From Caryophanales bacterium UBA6356 (GTDB lineage: Bacteria; Bacillota_I; Bacilli_A; RFN20; CAG-826): DNA of 9,206 nt. The translations under genes and the position numbers were made by a program. Shown in pieces: positions 1 to 5,721 of the stretch (within the stretch, counting starts at the first letter, position 1; each line of letters opens with the position of its first letter). Where the stretch lies: NCBI GenBank assembly GCA_002440125.1, contig DJRQ01000011.1, positions 1 through 9,206 of the forward strand. The letters are read 5' to 3'. The notes under the pieces were generated by a model. That model did no database searches, was not told where the DNA came from, and saw only the letters and a list, made by a program, of their open reading frames with translations.

Positions 1-18
1 CTTTGAATAGTTAGCCTC

Positions 19-159
19 CTAAAAACAAAAAAGGGCATGGAGAGTGGATTCTTCCACGGTGCCATCCCCATTCGTGAACCATTTCACGCGCTCAGAGCTA
101 TAACCCACAACGGGGAAGGTCTCCCTTCCGTTCTCCAAGGTGAATTCGCTTGCGTTTCT
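19..159 (-). other. Short open stretch without a start codon, possible gene remnant
   Basis: This minus-strand frame is open for 46 codons, from an in-frame TAA (160-162) to a TAG (19-21). The predicted residues look protein-like, for example SSERVKWFTNGDGTVEE, and codon choice resembles the genes nearby. There is no ATG and no ribosome site, and the upstream TAA closes the frame at once. I do not recognise the product. It could be the broken 3' end of a lost gene or simply chance. An AGGAGG lies just past its stop (minus strand, 14-19), but no start codon can be placed before the window edge. Apart from this stretch I see nothing gene-like in 1-297. The other open frames there (37-264 + and 84-293 -) lack ribosome sites and recognisable sequence. 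Confidence 0.2.
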
Positions 160-297
160 TTAGGACGGTTCCTCTTTTCGTCCCTCCCAAGGAAAGAAAT
201 AGGCAAGTTACTCTTCTTTTCAACGAACACCACTATTCTACAACCCTTCCAAAAAGATAGGTAGTCTTCTTCTTTGAAATCGACTAGACGCATAAAG

Positions 298-329
298 AAA
301 AAACGGAATCCCTTTTAAGAGACCCCGTT
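298..329 (-). terminator. Rho-independent terminator of the surface-protein gene
   Basis: Read on the minus strand, 329-302 folds into a stem of about 13 pairs (AACGGGGTCTCTT against AAGGGATTCCGTT, including three G-T wobbles) with a two-base AA loop. It is followed at once by a run of six T (303-298). It starts 17 bases after the TAG of the surface-protein gene. The placement, the stem with a GC-rich base and the T run fit an intrinsic terminator, so that gene probably ends its transcript here. Confidence 0.85.
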
Positions 330-346
330 CCTTTTAAAAAGATTCA

Positions 347-2941
347 CTAAGCTTTCTTTTTCTTGGAAAGACCTATGACCAAGAGAGCACCGCCTACCCC
401 TAGGACGATAACGCCACCCATGATGCCAAGAACGACCCAAATAGTCGAATCGTTTTCACCTTCATAAGCCGATGGAGCATTCGATGAAGAAGAACCCGAA
501 GTGCTTCCATTGGATTCCTTGGCTCCGCAACCCGAGCAAACGCCATTCACGTAGGTGTGTTCCTTGGTCGCTGGAATAACGCTCGGATCCTTTTTCTTAT
601 GGCAAACCTTGCATTCTTCTTGTTTTAGGCCCGTCTTGACGCAAGTCGGTTCCTTCAAAATAATTTCTTCATATTGATGTTTCGAAGGATCGCCAGGAAG
701 AACGGTGAGGTTAAATTCTTCGTGGCAACAGGTACAAACGTCTTTGTCGTAGCCGTCTTGGCAAGTGGCATCTTGATGCTCGTGTTTGAGCTCATGCGCC
801 AATTTGGCGGTGCGTTCCAGATAAACCGTTTTGCCACAATCGGTGCAAAGGAAGGTCTTGCCCCCAGCTTGGGTGCATGTTGCTTCGGTCACGTGAATAT
901 CCTTTTCCGTAGGCGTGATATGCGTATGCGAAAGAAGAGAAAGTTTCTTGAAAGCGAGGTATTTTTCGGTTGTCAGCTTGAGCTTCATCGAAGAGGTGCC
1001 TTCTGGAAGTTCAATAAAGCCATTCTCATCGGTAGAAATCTCTTTTTCGCCCACTAAAGCGGATACATTGAGATCTTCTTTTTTTCCATTGCACATGGAA
1101 AGAGAAAGCGCCAAAGTCCTCTTGCTTACGGCTATTTCCTTGCTTATCGCCGAAGAAGGCGCCTCTTCACTCCCATTAAGGCAAATCATCCAATCGGGTT
1201 TGGTGTCACTTCCCACGCCCGTTTCAAATCGCGTATCGAAGACAAGGCCATAGATATTCCCATCCCCTTCGAAAGTCCAATCGCTAGGAACGTATTCGGG
1301 GTTTCCACTAAAAGTACCGTAAGGGAAGACGTTGTCTCCGTATGTCGGTTCTGGGGTTACCAAAGTCGTGTTGGGATTATAGATGTTCCCGTCGCTATCG
1401 GTGACTTGGATGTTTTTGTAATAGGTCGTCCAGAAATAATAGCCTGGACCGTAAAATTGGAAGGTGTCTTTCGCCCCGGCCGTAAAGGTGTAGGTCCCTT
1501 TTTGCCAGCTGTCAGGGAGTTCTTGGTTCGAGATATTCTGTTTCTCGGCGCCATTATGATAAAGGAGGACGCTATTGACCCAACTTGCTCCCGAGAAACG
1601 ATAGTCATAGCTCAGAGTGTACTCCTTGCCTAAGGTCAACCCCTTAGGAGAATATTCGAGGAAACCGCGTTGTTTCGAGGTTTCATTGTAGACGCCATTC
1701 GCCAAAACGAAAACGCTTGTGCCATCTGTTTGCTTGGCGATGTTGGTATTGGCAGTGCCAAGATTATAGCCTTCCGTATAGGCGCCTGAGAAAGTGCCGT
1801 TGGCAATATATTGCATCGGGTCATTCGCATCGAGCGAGACAAGGAACAACTCATCAATAAGGAAATGAGCGTAAGAAGTTATGGCTAAGCCAATCGAACC
1901 ATTGCCTTCGACGCCTTTGAAATCGACGCTGAAAGACGTCCATTCATTAGCCGAGCCCGCTATAGGATCGAAATAATATCCCCTATCGCCAGAAAGCGAA
2001 TTGTAATTCATTCGCACGCTAATCCTATTTTGGCTTCCAGCCTCAAGAAATTTATGTTTGAAGCTAAGGCGATAGGTCTTGCTTGGCGAAAGGGCGGCAA
2101 AGTTCGTTTTGAAAATTTCGCCGTCACTAAGGGATAAAGAAGCATTATCTCCATCGGAAGAATCCGAAGAAATGTTAAGTGAGGTCAAGCTCGCCATCCC
2201 TTTTATGGAGATGTTATCGTCCCCGAGTTCGTCTGTTGCTCCACCTGTGAGCGTGCCAACGCCAAACAACTTATAAGACACGTTATTTAAAGCGGTCGTG
2301 CAAGTTTGAATGGCGATGTCATCGAGATAAAAGTCGCCTTTTCCTTTGAACGCCGCTTTTAAAATGAGTTTGCTTCCAGCTTCGGAAGTCTTGAAACTGA
2401 ATTCTACCTTTTTCCAACCTTCGGTAGTGCCATTCACCGCCGCCAAAGAAGCGAATTCGTCATTCGTCTCGGTCTTAACGCCACTCGAATCGAGTTCCTT
2501 CAGCATGAATGAAACCGCATTCGTCGCCTCATTCTCGCAAACGTTTTTGACATAGGCGCTCACCACATAGTTTTGGTTTGGAAGGACGTCAAAAGCATAA
2601 GAATAGGCAGTCAAAACGCCTTCCTTTGCCTTCTTCTCGACCCACATAGCCTCCCCAGTACGACCGTTTTTCGTAGCCTTGAAATGAACGTTCTTATCTT
2701 CGTAAACGCCTTCACCCCGGTAGTTTCCTTCGTCATCTAGGGTTTCCGAAATGTAATACTGCCAATGTTTTAGGGCTTCATTGCTTCCGGAAATGTCGAT
2801 GGCGATGGGATCGCCAAAGCCCTTTGGAGCGCTCATAGCGCTAGCGCCAAAAACGCTTCTCGCGGGGTTTAAGGATGCGCTTATCGCCAAAGAAGCAACA
2901 AAACTCGCTGCCAAAATTCCGATCTTTTGTATCGTCCTCAT
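347..2941 (-). CDS. Large modular surface protein: beta-rich carbohydrate-binding-like modules, Cys/His repeats, C-terminal membrane anchor
   Basis: The protein has 864 residues if it starts at the ATG at 2941, which is preceded by a good AAAGGAGAG. A TTG further upstream lies before that site and is unlikely. In order: signal peptide (about 1-35, basic start then hydrophobic core, Ala-rich end near FGASA). Then come four beta-rich modules (roughly 40-215, 216-372, 375-515, 535-672). The first three carry tails such as DFYLDDIAI, HFLIDELFL and YYKNIQV, typical of CBM4/9-like jelly-rolls. A Cys/His repeat region follows (about 673-806, ATCxxxG...CxxC units), then a Ser/Gly linker, one membrane helix (about 832-858) and the tail KKKKA. 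There is no LPXTG motif, so anchoring is by the helix and not by sortase. No catalytic domain is visible. It probably binds glycans or host/biofilm material outside the cell, an inference from the module type. It appears to be transcribed alone, with its own terminator. Confidence 0.85.
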   Translation of the reverse strand: MRTIQKIGILAASFVASLAISASLNPARSVFGASAMSAPKGFGDPIAIDISGSNEALKHWQYYISETLDDEGNYRGEGVYEDKNVHFKATKNGRTGEAMWVEKKAKEGVLTAYSYAFDVLPNQNYVVSAYVKNVCENEATNAVSFMLKELDSSGVKTETNDEFASLAAVNGTTEGWKKVEFSFKTSEAGSKLILKAAFKGKGDFYLDDIAIQTCTTALNNVSYKLFGVGTLTGGATDELGDDNISIKGMASLTSLNISSDSSDGDNASLSLSDGEIFKTNFAALSPSKTYRLSFKHKFLEAGSQNRISVRMNYNSLSGDRGYYFDPIAGSANEWTSFSVDFKGVEGNGSIGLAITSYAHFLIDELFLVSLDANDPMQYIANGTFSGAYTEGYNLGTANTNIAKQTDGTSVFVLANGVYNETSKQRGFLEYSPKGLTLGKEYTLSYDYRFSGASWVNSVLLYHNGAEKQNISNQELPDSWQKGTYTFTAGAKDTFQFYGPGYYFWTTYYKNIQVTDSDGNIYNPNTTLVTPEPTYGDNVFPYGTFSGNPEYVPSDWTFEGDGNIYGLVFDTRFETGVGSDTKPDWMICLNGSEEAPSSAISKEIAVSKRTLALSLSMCNGKKEDLNVSALVGEKEISTDENGFIELPEGTSSMKLKLTTEKYLAFKKLSLLSHTHITPTEKDIHVTEATCTQAGGKTFLCTDCGKTVYLERTAKLAHELKHEHQDATCQDGYDKDVCTCCHEEFNLTVLPGDPSKHQYEEIILKEPTCVKTGLKQEECKVCHKKKDPSVIPATKEHTYVNGVCSGCGAKESNGSTSGSSSSNAPSAYEGENDSTIWVVLGIMGGVIVLGVGGALLVIGLSKKKKA

Positions 2942-2944
2942 TTT

Positions 2945-2953
2945 CTCTCCTTT
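2945..2953 (-). promoter_or_regulatory. Ribosome binding site that fixes the start of the surface-protein gene
   Basis: The minus strand reads AAAGGAGAG ending three bases before the ATG at 2941, a strong anti-SD match whose GGAG core lies 5 nt from the ATG. It decides for this ATG over the in-frame TTG at 2956, which would put the ribosome site inside the coding region. Confidence 0.75.
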
Positions 2954-2976
2954 CAAATTCGTGAAACACGGATTTG
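2954..2976 (-). promoter_or_regulatory. Inverted repeat abutting the ribosome site, possible operator or 5'-UTR hairpin
   Basis: On the plus strand CAAATTCGT and ACGGATTTG face each other across a five-base GAAAC centre, pairing at eight of nine positions plus one mismatch (a G-T wobble on this strand, A-C in the transcript). It touches the AAAGGAGAG site of the surface-protein gene. In the mRNA it would make a hairpin immediately 5' of the ribosome site, and as DNA it could be a repressor site. The transcription start is unknown, so either reading is inference. Confidence 0.4.
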
Positions 2977-2989
2977 ATTCTTTACCCCA

Positions 2990-2995
2990 ATTATC
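2990..2995 (-). promoter_or_regulatory. Candidate -10 box for the surface-protein gene
   Basis: The minus strand has GATAAT, a five-of-six match to TATAAT, 48 bases upstream of the ATG. No good -35 hexamer sits at 16-18 bp. The nearest TTGACA-like sequence (TAGACA) is about 22 bp away. It is a weak call. If real, the inverted repeat at 2954-2976 would lie in the leader. Confidence 0.2.
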
Positions 2996-3022
2996 GATGG
3001 AAAAAAGACCGATTCCTTGTCT

Positions 3023-3050
3023 AAATAAAAGGAAAAAGTGCTTTTTTTCC
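3023..3050 (-). terminator. Weak candidate terminator of the protease/methyltransferase/lipoprotein operon
   Basis: On the minus strand GGAAAAA and TTTTTCC form a seven-pair, mostly A-T stem around a six-base loop (3050-3031), followed by TTTTATTT. It lies about 60 bases after the lipoprotein stop codon. The low GC content of the stem makes it a poor intrinsic terminator, but nothing better is visible between the lipoprotein gene and the surface-protein gene. Confidence 0.3.
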
Positions 3051-3052
3051 TA

Positions 3053-3082
3053 GAACAGCCTAAAAAGAATGGAATAGCCTAA
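3053..3082. repeat. Short direct repeat, two copies 19 bp apart
   Basis: GAACAGCCTAA (3053-3063) and GAATAGCCTAA (3072-3082) match at 10 of 11 positions with a 19-bp offset. They lie in the gap between the lipoprotein stop and the surface-protein gene, upstream of the candidate -10. They could be a paired activator site, a duplication, or chance in AT-rich DNA. Confidence 0.3.
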
Positions 3083-3110
3083 GAAAAAATGTTTTTGAAG
3101 GCGAAGGTAA

Positions 3111-4190
3111 CTACCGCAAAGGCGTCCAAAGGGAAGGATCGAGGACCTCGTTAGGCAAAGAAAACTCGCCTTCTTCTTCATTAAGGAAGCTCATTCTAAG
3201 GTTGAGGTTTATCGAAGAGAGCCCTTCGCCGCTTTCGCCTTCCTTAAAAGCCAAGGAGCCTTCTAAAGTCAAAGAAAGAGGCTTATCGAGATCAAAAAGA
3301 TAATCGAACGAGAGATCGAGATCTTCAAGATTTTCGAGAGTAGAAGACAACTTCTCTTTTGTTTCCCCTTCCTCAAAATAAGTATCCAAGAGATTCCTGG
3401 CTTTTTCTTTTAAAGAAGAAACGTCATCATATTTCCCGGCAAAATGGGTGGTTTCCTCCCCTTCATAAGAAAAGAACCTCGCTTTTTTAGCTTCGAAAAG
3501 GCTTTGCGCCCCCTTCCGAATGAAAGAGGCTAAATTGGAGGCTTTTACGTTAAGCGGAAAAAGCCCTTCCGTCTTTTGATAGACGTTTGTCAAATCGAAA
3601 AACGCCCTTTCGTAGAGAGTTATGTCAGGATAAAGATTTTCCATTAAAGCGCGTGTGATGGCGCTTTTGGAGGTATCGAAATAGAGACCGGTTTGATCCT
3701 CACTCTTCGCGAAATAGACATTGAATCCTTGGCGAAAGGGAAGAAAGGTATCGGTGGTCTTTTCCGTGAGCTCAAAAAGAAGGCTCTTCGCCATTAACCC
3801 GAAATGGAAATCGTCAAAGCTCTCCAAAGAAGAGGCCTTGAAGGAAAGGTCATCGCTATAGATAGCCAAGGAATAGTTTTTTAAGGTATCGGCTTCTTTC
3901 GACTCTTCCCCGATTTCATCGAAGGTGTTCTTGCTTTTGAGAGAAAGGAGGAAAGAAGGCGAATCTTCTATGGCGTCTTCCATCTTCACGCCATTGCTTT
4001 TCCAGGCGAAAAAATTCGAAAGGCCATTTTCCATGTCGCTAAAGGCAAGATTAACGTTTTCGACTTCTTGCTCCACTTTCGTCAAAGAGGAGGAAAGACT
4101 GCTATCGCTTAGAGAAGATTCGCTTGTCGAGGAACAAGCGAAAAGAGAGAGGAGGAAAGGAGAAAAAAGAAAAAGAGCCGCGCGTTTCAT
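3111..4190 (-). CDS. Lipoprotein of unknown function
   Basis: This is a 359-residue protein with a type II (lipoprotein) signal: MKRAA, a hydrophobic stretch, then LFAC with the lipidated Cys at residue 19. A Ser-rich tether follows (about 20-36). It should be held on the outer face of the cytoplasmic membrane. The mature part is acidic and rich in Ser, Leu, Phe and Glu, with alternating hydrophobic patterns (about 105-200 and 290-345) that suggest beta sheet. A LolA/LprG-like half-barrel would fit, but this is inference and I recognise no family motif. The start is clear: AAAGGAGG (4197-4204) lies six bases before the ATG, and the ATG overlaps the methyltransferase stop as ATGA. The ribosome site sits inside the last codons of that gene, so translation is probably coupled. 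It is the last gene of the three-gene operon. Confidence 0.8.
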   Translation of the reverse strand: MKRAALFLFSPFLLSLFACSSTSESSLSDSSLSSSLTKVEQEVENVNLAFSDMENGLSNFFAWKSNGVKMEDAIEDSPSFLLSLKSKNTFDEIGEESKEADTLKNYSLAIYSDDLSFKASSLESFDDFHFGLMAKSLLFELTEKTTDTFLPFRQGFNVYFAKSEDQTGLYFDTSKSAITRALMENLYPDITLYERAFFDLTNVYQKTEGLFPLNVKASNLASFIRKGAQSLFEAKKARFFSYEGEETTHFAGKYDDVSSLKEKARNLLDTYFEEGETKEKLSSTLENLEDLDLSFDYLFDLDKPLSLTLEGSLAFKEGESGEGLSSINLNLRMSFLNEEEGEFSLPNEVLDPSLWTPLR

Positions 4191-4948
4191 AAAGAGCCTC
4201 CTTTTTGGATTTCGTACATCAAAATGCCTCCTGCTATTGCAACATTGAGGGATTCAAAGCCTTTCATCTCGATCTTAACGCGGTTATCGCTATAGGAATT
4301 GAGGCTTTCTAGAACTCCTTTCCCTTCGTTGCCCAAAATAAGGGCGATGGGCTTATCGATTCGAGAAAAGGGAAACTCTTTCAAAGGAATCGCATCTTTC
4401 AAGGAAGTGCTTAAAAGATAGTAGCCCTCTTTTCGAAGGCGTTCTAAATCCTTAAGGCTATCCCTTTCTTTGCTCGTTACGACATTCAGTTCAAAAAGAG
4501 ATCCTTGCGAGGCCATAAGGCACTTGGGAGAAAAGGGATTCGCGCTTCCAAAGCCCAAGAAGACGTCTTTGAAGCCAAAGCTCAAGGCCGTTCTTAAAAG
4601 GGTGCCAACGTTTCCAGGGTCTTGCACGGCGTTTAAATAAAGAAGGGGGCTTTTGGATGAGAAGGGTTCGCTTTCTCTTTTTTGGACGAGCGCCACCACC
4701 CCTTCTGGCGTTTTCGTCGAGGCGAGTTTTGAAAGAACAGCATCGCTCACGAGATACTGCGGGACCTTAGGGTAATGAGGATAAAGCTTCGAGACGCTAA
4801 ATAAGACGGCGACAACATCGTTTTTCAAAGCCAATTCCACCATATGGAAGCCTTCGACTAAAAAATAGCCTTCCTTTTCTTTGGCTAAAAGAAGGGCTTC
4901 GACGACCTTGCTATTGTTTCTTGAAGTGATTCTTTCCTTCGAAATCAT
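4187..4948 (-). CDS. TrmH/SpoU-family rRNA or tRNA 2'-O-ribose methyltransferase
   Basis: This 253-residue protein is the usual size for the family. It transfers a methyl group from S-adenosylmethionine to the 2'-OH of a ribose in rRNA or tRNA, in the cytoplasm. All three SPOUT trefoil-knot motifs are present: motif 1 QDPGNVGTLLRTA (109-121, with Asn113 and catalytic-type Arg119), motif 2 LGNEGKGV (205-212) and motif 3 IEMKGFESLNVAIA (226-239). The N-terminal part (about 5-95) fits the substrate-binding domain that begins ITSRNNSKV and contains FLVEGFHMV. The ATG at 4948 is chosen because that N-terminus matches the family. An upstream ATG at 4993 would add 15 unrelated residues and has no ribosome site. 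With this start the gene overlaps the protease gene by 38 nt and has only a weak ribosome site (GGAAAG, 12 bases away), so coupling is likely. The target nucleotide cannot be read from sequence. Confidence 0.93.
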   Translation of the reverse strand: MISKERITSRNNSKVVEALLLAKEKEGYFLVEGFHMVELALKNDVVAVLFSVSKLYPHYPKVPQYLVSDAVLSKLASTKTPEGVVALVQKRESEPFSSKSPLLYLNAVQDPGNVGTLLRTALSFGFKDVFLGFGSANPFSPKCLMASQGSLFELNVVTSKERDSLKDLERLRKEGYYLLSTSLKDAIPLKEFPFSRIDKPIALILGNEGKGVLESLNSYSDNRVKIEMKGFESLNVAIAGGILMYEIQKGGSL

Positions 4949-5579
4949 GATGAATAAGGGCTTTCCGGCATTCGTAATAGTCCGGAAAGACATTTAAAAG
5001 TCTAACATAAAAGGCCTTCCCGTGTCCTCGCACAAAATCGTGCGTCAATTCATGGGCGATAACGGAGTCTATGATATGGGGATGGTAGTGCGCTAAGACG
5101 CTTGAAAAAGAGATGAGCCTTGTCTTCGGATGGAAAACGCCATAGGCAGTCTTCAAATCCTTCACGTCGTAATGGAGCTCTTGCGAGTTTCCAATCTTCT
5201 TCTCCCATTTAGGGAAAGAAAACCGCAGATAGGCTAAAAGCTCCTTTTCGAGGAATCTTTCTCGGTCTAGCTTCGTTAGAAGCGAGAACTCCTTATTGAC
5301 TTGTCTTTTCCCAAAAAGAAAAAGATAGCCATCTTGCAGGGGATTCTCGGATTTTTCTTTCGCTTTCTTCTTTTTGACGAGTTTCGGAATGGAGATAAGA
5401 AGAAAGCTTTGGAGCGAAGCTTCGCTATAGCGAAATGGGGTTCTTAAAAGCAAGTTCCCCTCTTGGTCGAAAGAAAGGGAAAAGCTTCGGTGTCGAGAAC
5501 TGCTCAATATATGAATATAGGAATAAGGGATACCCTCGATGATGATCGTTTTTTGAAAGGCTTTTTCCATCCCTTCCAT
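4911..5579 (-). CDS. YgjP/DUF45-like zinc metallopeptidase
   Basis: This is a 222-residue protein of the SprT/YgjP-type metallopeptidase group, presumably cytoplasmic because it has no signal or membrane helix. The zinc site is HELTH (176-180) with a third His at 186, ten residues after the first, the spacing usual for this family. The following region ending in NVFPDYYECRKAL matches the family tail. Upstream, LISFSSVLAHYHPHIIDSVI (155-174) corresponds to the conserved pre-helix segment. The typical WGSC-like motif before it is replaced by AYGVFH (145-150), so the protein is divergent. Residues 1-125 are weakly conserved, with a Lys-rich patch at 69-73. The ATG at 5579 has AAGAGG seven bases upstream, whereas the ATG three codons later does not. 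It is first in the operon with the methyltransferase and lipoprotein. The physiological substrate of the family is unknown. Confidence 0.85.
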   Translation of the reverse strand: MEGMEKAFQKTIIIEGIPYSYIHILSSSRHRSFSLSFDQEGNLLLRTPFRYSEASLQSFLLISIPKLVKKKKAKEKSENPLQDGYLFLFGKRQVNKEFSLLTKLDRERFLEKELLAYLRFSFPKWEKKIGNSQELHYDVKDLKTAYGVFHPKTRLISFSSVLAHYHPHIIDSVIAHELTHDFVRGHGKAFYVRLLNVFPDYYECRKALIHHDFEGKNHFKKQ

Positions 5580-5686
5580 TCTTGCGCCTCTTTTGGAAAA
5601 AACAAGAAAAAGAAGAAGCCCTCCCCCATATTCTTTAGAAAGCGGTTTCTTCTCTTCTTTTTAGGAAGGAAGAGGTCATTCTTTTA

Positions 5687-5715
5687 TTCAAAAAGAGAAA
5701 CTCCTAGCGTATAAT
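5687..5715 (+). promoter_or_regulatory. Promoter of the DUF523 gene, placed for a leaderless transcript
   Basis: A perfect TATAAT (5710-5715) has TTCAAA (5687-5692, four of six to TTGACA) 17 bp upstream. The usual start point, about seven bases past the -10, falls on or next to the ATG at 5722. No Shine-Dalgarno sequence exists between the box and the ATG. Confidence 0.6.
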
Positions 5716-5721
5716 CGCCAC

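Noticed and set aside
84..293. 69-codon minus frame beginning MRLVDFKEED as a gene
   Set aside because: No ribosome site, its start sits directly behind a strong terminator, and the second half reads as Arg/Pro-rich noise while another frame there looks more protein-like.
4949..4993. Upstream ATG start for the methyltransferase
   Set aside because: It adds 15 residues unlike the family, has no ribosome site and deepens the overlap with the protease gene.
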